Below, piece after piece: positions 52,046 to 60,761 of a DNA stretch of 64,000 nt. This stretch comes from Fibrobacter sp. UWB16 (lineage in GTDB: Bacteria > Fibrobacterota > Fibrobacteria > Fibrobacterales > Fibrobacteraceae): NCBI RefSeq assembly GCF_900215325.1, contig NZ_OCMS01000003.1, positions 310,001-374,000 on the forward strand. The letters run 5' to 3'. The stretch's first letter is position 1, and the number at the start of each line of letters is the position of its first letter. The notes beneath the pieces are model-generated. The model saw only the letters and a program-made list of their open reading frames with translations, was not told the origin of the DNA and ran no database searches. The position numbers and the translations under genes were made by a program.

Positions 52046-53785
52046 CTAAAATAACGCATTCATGTTCTCTGCAATCTGTTTTTCCAGTTTCTTTGCTTCG
52101 GCGCTCAGCTTAGCGAAATCGTCATTCAGTCCGAGCATCGTTTCCTTGAATTCTTCGGCGGTCATGCCGTCGTCTTCAATGACAACGCCCACATATCGGC
52201 CCGCGTTGAGCGAATAATCCTGGTCCTTGATTCCGTCTTCTCCTTCGATTTTTGCGACCTTGCAAAGGCCGATTACGTCTTGGTATTTTCCGTCCGGGAA
52301 CCGTTCGGTGAGCCAGTTGATTTGTGCCTGCCAATAATCCTTGATTTTGACTTCTTTGTTGTCGCTGTTTACGGGAGCGTTCTTGAGGTTTTCCTTGTAT
52401 TCCTTGACCAAGTCCTTGAACGCCTGCGTGTCGCCTTCGTATAGGCGGCTGATGATGGCGAGGTTTTTGATTTGTTCATCACTGAACTTGCGGTGCGCCC
52501 TGTCAACTTGGGTGAACACGTTTCGTGCGTCGATGAAAAGGATTTCGTCTTTTTTCTTGCCGCCCGCTTTTTGCTTGTCGAAGAACCAGAGCGTCGCGGG
52601 GAGCGTGACCGAGTTGAACATGTTCGAGGGCAGGGTGACCATCTGGCTGATGACGCCTTCTTCAATCATCTTCTTGCGGATTTCGAGTTCGCTGCCGCCG
52701 GCATCGCTTGCGGAATTCGCCATGACAAGAGCTGCCTTACCGTTTTCATTCAGGGCCGTCGCAAAGTAGCCAATCCACAGATAGTTTGCGTTGGGGACGG
52801 TTTCTTTCTTGTCCGAGGTCTTTTTGCCGCCTGCCTTAGATTTGTTTCTAGGAACGCCATAGGTGCTGAAACGTTCGTCTTCCTTGACTTTATCGACAAC
52901 AACTTCGTCCACATTGAACGGGGGATTTGCCATCACGTAATCGAATGCGCCGAATGCGTTGTAGGGGTCGCTGTAGAAAGAGTTTGCTTCGGTGATGTCG
53001 CCGCGGACATTGTTCAGGAGCAAATTCATCTTGGCGAGTTTGACCGTGTCGGGCTCTTTTTCCACGCCGTAGCAACGGAAAGACATTGTGTCATCTTCTT
53101 CGCTCTTGTTGTGCTTGTGCATGTAACGGGCCGCCTGCACGAACATACCGCCCGAACCGCAAGCCGGATCAAGGAATTTCTTGTCGTGACCGCTTGGCTG
53201 CAGGACTTCGACCATGTAACGCACGACTGTCGCTGGCGTGTAGAATGTTCCGCCGTCCTTGCCTTCGGATAAAGCGAAATTGCCCAGGAAGTATTCGTAG
53301 ATTTCGCCGAACAGGTCTATGCTGATATTTTCGGGAATGTCCTTAAATATGCGGACAATCTTCGAAAGCAAATCGGGCTCTTCTTCGGGAACGAGTTGCG
53401 CGTAAACATCCTTGGGAAGGACGCCTTCCATCTTTTCGTTTTCGTCTTCGATGGCTTTCATTGCACGTTTAACAAGAGTCGCTTTCTTGGCGTCGTCCGG
53501 AGCGTCGTTGATAAAGTCGAAGTAGGCGCATTCCGGCAAGTAGAAACCGCACTTTTCGATGGAGATTTCTTTGAGCGTGCGTGCGCGACGGGTGCCCTTG
53601 AGCTTTTCGAACTCAGCGTTGATTTCGTCTTTATGCTGTTTGTAAAGAATATCCGCATAGCGCAGGAAGATTAGGCCCAGAATGGGCTGGCCGTATTTAT
53701 TGGCGGCGAGATGCGCTCCAGCGCGGAGAATGTCTGCGGAATGCCAAAGGCGATCTTTCAAATTCTTGAGTTCAATATCAGTCAT
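52046..53785 (-). CDS. hsdM: Type I restriction enzyme M (methyltransferase) subunit
   Basis: A 579-residue N6-adenine methyltransferase. The N-terminal helical HsdM domain (LWHSADILRAGAHLAANKYG) is followed by the AdoMet-binding motif FLDPACGSGGMFVQAARY and the catalytic motif YVMANPPFNVDE; the block LFGEIYEYFLGNFA with GGTFYTPATVV before them is typical. It heads the minus-strand operon hsdM-hsdS-AbiTii. Its start faces the GIY-YIG operon across 417 bases. GC content is nearer the chromosome average than that of the AbiTii genes. Confidence 0.95.
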   Translation of the reverse strand: MTDIELKNLKDRLWHSADILRAGAHLAANKYGQPILGLIFLRYADILYKQHKDEINAEFEKLKGTRRARTLKEISIEKCGFYLPECAYFDFINDAPDDAKKATLVKRAMKAIEDENEKMEGVLPKDVYAQLVPEEEPDLLSKIVRIFKDIPENISIDLFGEIYEYFLGNFALSEGKDGGTFYTPATVVRYMVEVLQPSGHDKKFLDPACGSGGMFVQAARYMHKHNKSEEDDTMSFRCYGVEKEPDTVKLAKMNLLLNNVRGDITEANSFYSDPYNAFGAFDYVMANPPFNVDEVVVDKVKEDERFSTYGVPRNKSKAGGKKTSDKKETVPNANYLWIGYFATALNENGKAALVMANSASDAGGSELEIRKKMIEEGVISQMVTLPSNMFNSVTLPATLWFFDKQKAGGKKKDEILFIDARNVFTQVDRAHRKFSDEQIKNLAIISRLYEGDTQAFKDLVKEYKENLKNAPVNSDNKEVKIKDYWQAQINWLTERFPDGKYQDVIGLCKVAKIEGEDGIKDQDYSLNAGRYVGVVIEDDGMTAEEFKETMLGLNDDFAKLSAEAKKLEKQIAENMNALF

Positions 53786-54202
53786 AGGGGGTCTCGAGTA
53801 TTTGGGAGGAATATAGATTATTTGAGGGGAGATTGGGGAGTGTTTTTTTGAGGTGTCATGTGCATTTAAGGGAAAAAAGGTATATTGAATAAATTTTATA
53901 TTAGGTTGTATCCTCGGAGTACTTTTTCGCTCTATCTTGGTATTAATACAGCAGAATATTTTCAGAATGAAATTATGAAACCCACATGATTACTCAATCC
54001 TGAGATGAAAATTTACAAGATGACAGTTGACCCTGATACGTTTAAATTGATTGCATTTTGTAAGTGCAAATGGTGTATTTTTCGTTTTTAAAATAAATTT
54101 AGGCATAATTAATGAGTCATTTATCAGATTTTTTGTTAAATGATGTTTTTTATGTTATATTACTCTAAAAGGAAGTAAAACGAAATCTATTATGAGGTAA
54201 AT
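53786..54202. other. Divergent intergenic region, A+T rich
   Basis: 417 bases between hsdM and the GIY-YIG gene. Plus-strand promoter boxes are listed separately. A 28-codon frame (54005-54091, beginning MKIYKMTVDPDTFKLIAF) has a protein-like start but no clear ribosome site; it may be a gene remnant or chance. I see no other structure. Confidence 0.4.
54133..54161 (+). promoter_or_regulatory. Candidate promoter of the GIY-YIG operon
   Basis: TTGTTA (54133-54138), 17 bases, TATATT (54156-54161); GAGGT lies upstream of the ATG at 54203. It fits a sigma70 promoter about 40 bases before the first gene, in very A+T-rich DNA where chance matches are common. Confidence 0.5.
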
Positions 54203-54718
54203 ATGTCATATTCTTTTGATGTACATGGCCCTTTTTCTGTGCCGCTTGATAAAATCTCAACAAAGAAGGGAAAATCCCAATATTTTCAGGTTGCTTGCAA
54301 GGAAAAAATGAATGTTTTTTGGGATCAATGTGGGATGGCCGATGAAAAAGGATGCTATGTATTTATAAATAGTGTGGCAGGAGGCTCAACTCCAATTTAT
54401 GTTGGCAAGACGAATGTTGCGTTTAAGAATGAAATATTTACACCTCATAAAAGGGTACTTCTTAATCAATTTATAAATACAACTTCGAAAAAGGGGTTAA
54501 GGGTTTTCTTTATTACTCCTCAATCTAATGCTGATATGAAAAAAATCATTGATGAAATTGAAAGCTATTTAATAATTCAAGCGAAAAGAGCGAATGAAAA
54601 TTTATTGAATGAAAAGAAAACTGCTCCTAAGTGGTCTATTGCTGGTATATATGGTGAAACTAAAATTGGCAAGCCGTCAAAAGCTGTTTCTGAATTGAAG
54701 AAAAGCTTGAAATTTTAA
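54203..54718 (+). CDS. GIY-YIG-like nuclease domain protein
   Basis: A 171-residue protein with the pattern of the GIY-YIG nuclease superfamily: GCYVFI (residues 50-55) for the GIY strand, PIYVGKT (64-70) for the YIG strand, basic HKR at 82-84, and an acidic helix DEIESYLIIQAKRANENLL (117-135) holding the usual metal-binding Glu. N-terminal strands precede the core, as in some restriction-like members. It is first of a three-gene operon, 18 bases before the ATPase. Catalytic function is likely but not proven; Cys replaces Ile in the GIY motif. Confidence 0.6.
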   Translation: MSYSFDVHGPFSVPLDKISTKKGKSQYFQVACKEKMNVFWDQCGMADEKGCYVFINSVAGGSTPIYVGKTNVAFKNEIFTPHKRVLLNQFINTTSKKGLRVFFITPQSNADMKKIIDEIESYLIIQAKRANENLLNEKKTAPKWSIAGIYGETKIGKPSKAVSELKKSLKF

Positions 54719-54736
54719 TATGGAATAAGGATAGAT

Positions 54737-56938
54737 ATGCTTTTTAGTATCAATTGCATTGAAAAGATATCAATGGATGAAATTCCAATTAAAGAAAAAA
54801 ATAAGGTTGGAGAATGTGATGAAAACTTGTTTAAAGGACTTAAATCAAGAAGATATTTTCTTAATGATTTTTATTTTCATGACCAAAATGAGAAAGAACC
54901 TCGTATAAATACGCATAGAGCGCTTGATGAAAATTTTTTTGGACCACATATAAATGTTCAAGCTGTAGTTGGCGAGAATGGAAGTGGTAAAAGTTCTTTG
55001 ATGGAACTTATTTATATTGCTATAAACAATTTTTCTTACATGTTTGAACGTGGGCATGATAATGAACGCCCTGGTGCCGAATCGCTTTATTATGTTCCAG
55101 GCTTATTTGTTAGGGTTTATTTTTCTATTGGAAAGAAAATATATATACTAGAATCGAAAGGTTTGATCCTTGATTTATTCTGTAGAGACTATAGCGTAGA
55201 AAATTGCAAAATTGTTTCTAAAGCGCATTTTGTAATTAGTGAACATGAACTAGTTTCGCTAATGACAGATGAAGGAATTGCAAATTTAATTGAAGATTTT
55301 TTTTATACAATAGTAAGTAACTATTCTCTACAGTCATTCATTCCGACAAATTATATCCATGATGTTTATGTTTTTGAATCTGGTAGGGATAGAAAAATAG
55401 AAAAAGAAGATGCAGTGAATAATGTTTGGATAAATAGTATCTTTCATAAAAATGATGGCTATATTCGATCTATTGTATTAAATCCTTATAGAAATAACGG
55501 AAATATTGATATTACAAATGAACTGGCTCTTTCTAAAGATAGGGTTGCGGCATTGTTTCTTTGGGCTAAACAAAAAGGGTCTATTTATTTCAAACCTTAT
55601 ACATACTATAATTTAAGAATAGAGTTAAGACAGTCGTTTTTAAAAAATAAAATAAAGAAAATATGGAAACTAAAAGGTGATGAAGAAAAACAATTTGATG
55701 AAAAGTTTCAATCAGATGAAATGTGCTTAAAAATAATTAATTGGAAACTCGCTGAAATACTTAAAAATCATTTCGAGCTTAGTAAGGAAACCGATTATCA
55801 TGATTATAAAAAAAGAGCAATGCTCTATTTACAGCTTAAAATCATAACGATTGTGAATAAGTATGATTCTTTTTTAGGCTATAAAAATGTTGTGACGTTA
55901 GAAAAAAAATTTGATAAACCTATGATTGAATTTAATGGTGGAATTGGAAATTTGATTGTTGCACTGAATGATAAAGAGTCCCATGTTACAAAAAAAATAA
56001 TGAGAACTATTTGGTTCCTTAAATTGTCTAATGAAGCTGTTGACAGGATTTTTGCTAAAGATTGCTTATACAATGGTGAATTATATTTTGATGAATTATC
56101 CGATGAATGGATAGAAGAGTGTTGTGCTAAAATTGAGCAATCAAAAAAAGAAGGGAGGAAAATCGATATTAATGAAATGTCGGGCCCTTTCACGGAATAT
56201 AAGAAAGAAAAAATTCGAGAGTTTACGGATCCTGTTTGGATTGACCGAATTCTTCCGCCCTCACTTTTTCACTATGAATTATTTCTTGAAAAAGAAAAAG
56301 ATGTTCTTCCCTTTAATGGTTTAAGTTCTGGAGAACTGCAATTACTGGAAACCATATCCATTCATTCTTATCATATTGAAAATATTCTTTCTGCAAAAAG
56401 AGAGTATTATATAAATAGAAAAAAAAGATTCCATCCTAAGTACAGATGCGTTAATATGATTTTTGATGAAGCTGAAATGTGCTTTCATCCAGATTTTCAG
56501 CGACAATTTGTATCTCGAATGCTTGATTTGATAGTCTCAATGAAGCAAAATTGGTATGAAAGTGGTGGATGTTGTATAAACATCATCATATTGACTCATT
56601 CCCCGTTTATTCTTTCTGATATTCCTAACAGTAATATTTTGTATTTGCAAGATGGAAATGAGATTGATGTCGATGAATTGATTACATTTGGTTCAAATAT
56701 TAATGATTTGCTGTACCATAGTTTCTTTTTGGGTACTGGAGATAAAGGTTTTGTTGGAGAATTTGCAAAAAGTAAAATAAAGTCTTTAAGTGATTTTTTT
56801 ATAAATAAAAAGACTAAGTTGTATCCAAATAGTTCTGCAACTCCTGAATGGACTGAAAAATGGGCTAATTCATTTCTTGAAACAATTGTTGGTGATGAAA
56901 TGATAAAAAATGTGCTACGGCAGATAAAAGAATCGTAA
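54737..56938 (+). CDS. SMC/ABC-type defence ATPase (PtuA-like)
   Basis: A 733-residue cytosolic ATPase. Walker A VVGENGSGKSS (residues 77-87), a long insertion, then the signature loop NGLSSGELQLLETI (about 527-540), Walker B MIFDEAEMCFHPDFQ (about 573-587) and the H-loop IIILTHSPFIL (about 613-623). This is the OLD/AAA_21-like plan of ABC ATPases that drive nucleases in phage defence. Followed 15 bases later by an HNH gene, it resembles PtuA of Septu, though it is longer than typical PtuA. A+T-rich composition fits transfer. It probably senses phage infection and controls the nucleases. Confidence 0.78.
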   Translation: MLFSINCIEKISMDEIPIKEKNKVGECDENLFKGLKSRRYFLNDFYFHDQNEKEPRINTHRALDENFFGPHINVQAVVGENGSGKSSLMELIYIAINNFSYMFERGHDNERPGAESLYYVPGLFVRVYFSIGKKIYILESKGLILDLFCRDYSVENCKIVSKAHFVISEHELVSLMTDEGIANLIEDFFYTIVSNYSLQSFIPTNYIHDVYVFESGRDRKIEKEDAVNNVWINSIFHKNDGYIRSIVLNPYRNNGNIDITNELALSKDRVAALFLWAKQKGSIYFKPYTYYNLRIELRQSFLKNKIKKIWKLKGDEEKQFDEKFQSDEMCLKIINWKLAEILKNHFELSKETDYHDYKKRAMLYLQLKIITIVNKYDSFLGYKNVVTLEKKFDKPMIEFNGGIGNLIVALNDKESHVTKKIMRTIWFLKLSNEAVDRIFAKDCLYNGELYFDELSDEWIEECCAKIEQSKKEGRKIDINEMSGPFTEYKKEKIREFTDPVWIDRILPPSLFHYELFLEKEKDVLPFNGLSSGELQLLETISIHSYHIENILSAKREYYINRKKRFHPKYRCVNMIFDEAEMCFHPDFQRQFVSRMLDLIVSMKQNWYESGGCCINIIILTHSPFILSDIPNSNILYLQDGNEIDVDELITFGSNINDLLYHSFFLGTGDKGFVGEFAKSKIKSLSDFFINKKTKLYPNSSATPEWTEKWANSFLETIVGDEMIKNVLRQIKES

Positions 56939-56953
56939 TTTACAGGACCTACA

Positions 56954-57958
56954 ATGAGAAGAATTCTTATAACTCCAAAAATACAATCGATTGCTGATGA
57001 ATATTCAAATGAAATAATATCAAAATTAAAAAAAACGACAAAATTGACGCTGGAACAAGAAATAGATGAAATAAAAAAATCGCAATTACAAAATTGGAAA
57101 TTGTATGTAAAATACCTAAAAAACATAATTAAACTGTATGATTCTTTAGTAGTCTTGCATCCTAAATATTTTAAGTATTATTGGATTCGGTATTTTTCTT
57201 TTTCGAAAAAAATAGATATGGATAGTACCTTATGGAAAAAAGGTACGACTATAAAATTCCATAAAATGGTAGAAGATGCGATGGCGTATAAAAATGTTCG
57301 TGATGAAATAATAGTTCCTTTTATAAAAAGACTGGGCATCAAAACCTGTGTAAATTGCAATAGTGAATATATTTTATCCGCAAATAAAATTTCTTATTTA
57401 GATGATGGCAACTATAAAGTTGAATTGAAGGGTCGATATCAATTGGATCATTTTTGGGCGAAATCAAAATATCCCTTTTTGTCAATAACTTTTTTTAATC
57501 TTCAACCGTCATGTGGCTTTTGTAATTTATGGAAAAAAGAGAAAGATGGAAAATTTAATTTGTACACAGATTTTTACAAAAAAATAAATCCGTTTGTATT
57601 TTTATTAGATAAAAAAAGTCTTTTGAACTATTTGTTGAATTTAAATACGGACCAAATACATATTGAACTAAATAGCAAGGAACGTGGTTTGAAAAAAAAT
57701 CATGAAGAAGTTTTTTGCATTAATGAGATTTACAAACTTTTAAATGATGAAGTTGAAGAGCTGATTTGGAAAGTGAGAATATATAATGAATCTTTTGTTG
57801 GGCAATTGCAACAATGGATGAAAAATAAATTTGCGCATTGTCCTGAAAAGGATTTATTTCGATTTGTTCATGGTTTTTATCCTTGTGTAGAAGATGTTCA
57901 TAAAAGGCCCTTAACCAAAATGAAGCAAGATGTGGCAAAACAGTTGGGGCTTGTTTAA
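56954..57958 (+). CDS. HNH nuclease with zinc ribbon (PtuB-like)
   Basis: A 334-residue protein. The nuclease core is at residues about 130-195: CVNCNSEY, then QLDHFWAKSKYPFLS with the DH pair of the HNH motif, then NLQPSCGFCNLWKK; the four Cys make a zinc site. The 130 residues before it are helical and basic; the 140 after it are helical. HNH proteins partner ATPases in Septu and in retrons of the PtuAB type. It ends the three-gene operon. Longer than usual PtuB because of the N-terminal extension. Confidence 0.78.
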   Translation: MRRILITPKIQSIADEYSNEIISKLKKTTKLTLEQEIDEIKKSQLQNWKLYVKYLKNIIKLYDSLVVLHPKYFKYYWIRYFSFSKKIDMDSTLWKKGTTIKFHKMVEDAMAYKNVRDEIIVPFIKRLGIKTCVNCNSEYILSANKISYLDDGNYKVELKGRYQLDHFWAKSKYPFLSITFFNLQPSCGFCNLWKKEKDGKFNLYTDFYKKINPFVFLLDKKSLLNYLLNLNTDQIHIELNSKERGLKKNHEEVFCINEIYKLLNDEVEELIWKVRIYNESFVGQLQQWMKNKFAHCPEKDLFRFVHGFYPCVEDVHKRPLTKMKQDVAKQLGLV

Positions 57959-57991
57959 TATTACCCCCATACCACCTTTTCTTCACCTTTT

Positions 57992-58322
57992 TTATAAATA
58001 TCCGCAAGTTTTTTTCATCAATTCTTTTAGCGTATAGATTGCGTCGTTTTCGTTGCGAAATTCCGTTCTTGTGAGGTTTGGATGTCTCGACTGTTTGTTG
58101 TGTGGCGTTTAGAAATCATGCCACTTGGTTTTTGGACACACTAGAAAGTATATCGATTTCGCGGAGGATAAAACCTTGTTCGTGCAACAGATGTAGATTG
58201 TCGGTAGAGTTGTCGATAAACAATTCATAGAAGCGGCCTAAATAGTCGCTTTCAATTGTTTCTTCATAGAAGCAGACTGCGTTACGCAGGATTTTTTGTA
58301 TTTTACTTATACAAGATCTTTT
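57992..58322 (-). pseudogene. Remnant of a gene in two frames
   Basis: Two open stretches without start codons read like protein. One (58116-58322) encodes RNAVCFYEETIESDYLGRFY and ELFIDNSTDNLHLLHEQGF; the other (57992-58108) encodes SRHPNLTRTEFRNENDAIYT and LKELMKKTC in a different frame. Together they look like the frameshifted end of a lost gene. No family recognised. The rest of the 530-base gap (to 58488) shows nothing. Confidence 0.35.
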
Positions 58323-58488
58323 TTAAACTGAGAATTAAAAAGATGGACTTCGTGCATCTGCGGCACAATAGCGTCGTATTAAACAGGATTGTTGCGATGA
58401 ATTCTTCTATTTACGATGCAAAAATGTGCAACTATTAAGAAATACTTAATAGTTCAAAACGAACCCGAATGGTCGTGCATTCCTTGCC

Positions 58489-59547
58489 TTACCCTTCCTC
58501 TCGCTCATTCTTCAGTCTGTATCGCATGCTACGACCGCCTTTTTTATTGGTCTCGAGGATTCCTTTGTCCATGAGGCTCTGTATTTCGCGGAGGGCGGTG
58601 TCGTGGCTTGCGTTGAAGAGCGCTGCGGCTTCTTTTGCGGTAAAGGGCTGCGCGAGGCTGCCTGCCATGATTTCGTCGATGAGCTGCTGTTCGCGGGCGC
58701 TGAATGTGTCGTTGGCGTGGGCGCTGCGGAATTGGATGCGGCTGATTTCAGAGGCGAAAAGCTGTTCGCTATCTTTGATGGCGTCTCGCATCATTTGCAG
58801 GAACCATAAAATCCATTCGGTGAGGTCACCGCTTGCGGCCTGCGTGCGTGCGAGAATCTTGAAGTATTCACTTTTGTGAGTGTTAATTTGTTTGTTTAGT
58901 GCGTATTGGCAATGCGTCGTGTTTTCGGTGCGGGCGAGTTGCATCGCCGTGATGGCGCGGGCGAGTCTGCCATTTGCGTCGGCGAAGGGGCGGATCGTGA
59001 TGAACCAGAAATGTGCAATTGCGGCCTTAATCACCCCATCTATATTTGCGCTTTCGAACCACGATAAAAAGTTTTCCATTTCGCTTTGAAGGCGTTCCGG
59101 ATTCGGGCCTACAAAATGGAGCGTCTTGGGAGCGAAATCGGGGGCGGTCGCGTCAATGGTCGTTTGCACTTCGCTGGGTGATTCGCGGAACTTTAAGACT
59201 TTGTTCTGACCCATCGCGGAATGCCAGTTGAAAAGGCGTTCTTCGGTGAGTGGCTGCGAGGCGTTTTGGATGGCGCCTAGATAGTTCTTGATGTAGTTTT
59301 GCGAGCCTTTGCTTTTGAGTTCCACTTCGGCGAGTGTGCTTGCCGTGTCCAGTGTGTAGCCGTCGATGGCGTAATTGGCAACGATGTCTTCGGCGAGGAG
59401 TTTTGCTTCGATGTCCTTGAGTCCGCAGATTTGCATGATTCCGATGAGCTTGCCTTCTTCAAGGCGCGTCTGCCCAAGCGCTTGGAGCACCTTGGGAGAA
59501 TCGAAGCGGAACCGCGTCCAGTCTGGGAATTGGTGGATGTAAAGCAT
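58489..59547 (-). CDS. Fic-fold protein with altered active-site motif
   Basis: A 352-residue protein of the Fic family with an N-terminal DUF4172-like part and a C-terminal winged helix (FTAKEAAALFNASHDTALRE, LMDKGILETNKKGGRSMRY). The active-site loop reads FITIRPFADANGRLAR where active Fic enzymes have HPFxDGNGRxxR: the catalytic His is Arg (codon CGC) and the first Gly is Ala. AMPylation as usually understood is therefore doubtful. Many such genes are DNA-binding regulators as well as toxins. It stands alone at the right edge of the defence island. Confidence 0.85.
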   Translation of the reverse strand: MLYIHQFPDWTRFRFDSPKVLQALGQTRLEEGKLIGIMQICGLKDIEAKLLAEDIVANYAIDGYTLDTASTLAEVELKSKGSQNYIKNYLGAIQNASQPLTEERLFNWHSAMGQNKVLKFRESPSEVQTTIDATAPDFAPKTLHFVGPNPERLQSEMENFLSWFESANIDGVIKAAIAHFWFITIRPFADANGRLARAITAMQLARTENTTHCQYALNKQINTHKSEYFKILARTQAASGDLTEWILWFLQMMRDAIKDSEQLFASEISRIQFRSAHANDTFSAREQQLIDEIMAGSLAQPFTAKEAAALFNASHDTALREIQSLMDKGILETNKKGGRSMRYRLKNEREEG

Positions 59548-59631
59548 GGTCTTTTCTCAAATATATTTCTTTTTCCGGCGTTATTTGGCGCGCGCGTTTC
59601 AATGCTCCGTTGAATTTGATAAATTTAAACT

Positions 59632-60501
59632 ATGCAGAAAATTGATACTTGGTACAAGGCTGAGGGCAATTGTCCCGATGAAGAATATGAAATTGCAAGC
59701 TACCTGCTTTTCGAGGCGGGTGTTGCGACGCTCGAAGAACTCGACCCGGTGACCGTTGGCCGCACGGAGTTCTGTTTTTACACGGGCGACAAGGCGGAAC
59801 GTGACCGCATCGTGGCGGAATTTCCGCAGTACAACTTCACGGTGACGGAGGAGCCTGCAAAGGATTGGGACAAGTGGTGGCGTGACCGTGCGCAGCCGGT
59901 GGCTGTGAGCGAGCACCTTTGGGTGCGTCCACCTTGGGTGGAGTTCACGCCGGAAGATCCTGAAGCGGTTGTCTTGGAACTTGAGGCAAAGACTGCATTT
60001 GGCACGGGCGAACACGAGACGACGAGTAGCTGTGCTGCGCTCATGGAAAATATTGATTTCAAGGGCAAGACGGTTCTCGACATCGGTACGGGTACGGGAA
60101 TCCTCGCGATGTTTGCTCGTCGCAAGGGCGCAAGCCTTGCTGTGGGTACGGAAATCGACCCGCTCACGATTCCCTGCATTGCGGAAAACTTTGAACGCAA
60201 TGGTTTTGGTGAAAGTGACTGCGTGCTCGGATTCCTGGATGCGTTTAAGGATGGAACAAAGTTCGACGTGATTCTCTGCAACATGATCCGCAGTGAACTT
60301 TGGCCGCTTCGCGACGACATCGAAGACTTGCTCGCCGAAGGCGGCGAACTCATCATCAGCGGTCAGCTTGTCACTGAAAAGGATTACATCCTCAAGTGGT
60401 TCGAAGAAGCCGGCTTTAAAGTCTCCGTCGAACGTGAAAAAGGGGAGTGGTGGAGTGTTTTGGCGACAAACGCAAAAGGCGAGAGTCGCGACCAAGCGTA
60501 G
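59632..60501 (+). CDS. prmA: Ribosomal protein L11 methyltransferase
   Basis: A 289-residue PrmA: an N-terminal substrate-binding domain (EEYEIASYLLFEAGVATLEE) and a C-terminal AdoMet-dependent domain with TAFGTGEHETTSSCAALMEN and VLDIGTGTGILAMFARRKGA. It trimethylates lysines and the N-terminus of L11. Catalytic residues look normal. The last residues (KGESRDQA) extend into a 35-base direct repeat, so the original stop may have differed. Confidence 0.93.
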   Translation: MQKIDTWYKAEGNCPDEEYEIASYLLFEAGVATLEELDPVTVGRTEFCFYTGDKAERDRIVAEFPQYNFTVTEEPAKDWDKWWRDRAQPVAVSEHLWVRPPWVEFTPEDPEAVVLELEAKTAFGTGEHETTSSCAALMENIDFKGKTVLDIGTGTGILAMFARRKGASLAVGTEIDPLTIPCIAENFERNGFGESDCVLGFLDAFKDGTKFDVILCNMIRSELWPLRDDIEDLLAEGGELIISGQLVTEKDYILKWFEEAGFKVSVEREKGEWWSVLATNAKGESRDQA

Positions 60502-60527
60502 CTTGGGCATGACCGAGCCTCGGCGTT

Positions 60528-60578
60528 TTGCAATCTCACGAAGTGAGATTGCAATGGTGGAGCGTGCTTGCACGCTCC
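60528..60578. repeat. Two perfect hairpins after prmA
   Basis: TTGCAATCTCAC and GTGAGATTGCAA (60528-60554, loop GAA), then GGAGCGTGC and GCACGCTCC (60559-60578, loop TT). No T run follows, so neither is a classic terminator. A 35-base direct repeat flanks both (60463-60497 and 60595-60629). Confidence 0.65.
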
Positions 60579-60643
60579 TAAATGAGCCGGAAAGGAGACA
60601 AACGCATAAGGCGAGTGTTGCAGCCAAGCTCGCTTAATTAATA

Positions 60644-60673
60644 TGTCATGCCGGCCTTTGTGCCGGCATCGCC
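60644..60673. repeat. Dispersed palindromic repeat, ATGCCGGC type
   Basis: TGTCATGCCGGCC, then TGCCGGCATCGCC; followed by GTTTTTA, so it may also end prmA transcripts. Confidence 0.7.
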
Positions 60674-60691
60674 GTTTTTAGTAGAACTGTA

Positions 60692-60734
60692 ACTGGATCC
60701 TTCGACTTCGCTGGCGCTTCGCTCAGAATGACGC
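60692..60734. repeat. Dispersed repeat, inverse CGTCATTCTGAG unit
   Basis: ACTGGATCCTTCGACTTCGC .. GCTCAGAATGACGC: a single unit in the opposite orientation to that at 19027. Confidence 0.7.
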
Positions 60735-60761
60735 GTTGTGCCCACTGCGGCGGTCCCGCTG

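Noticed and set aside
54005-54091. Small gene of 28 codons before the GIY-YIG operon
   Set aside because: The start looks protein-like, but there is no ribosome site and the A+T-rich DNA gives many chance frames. Mentioned only inside the intergenic entry.
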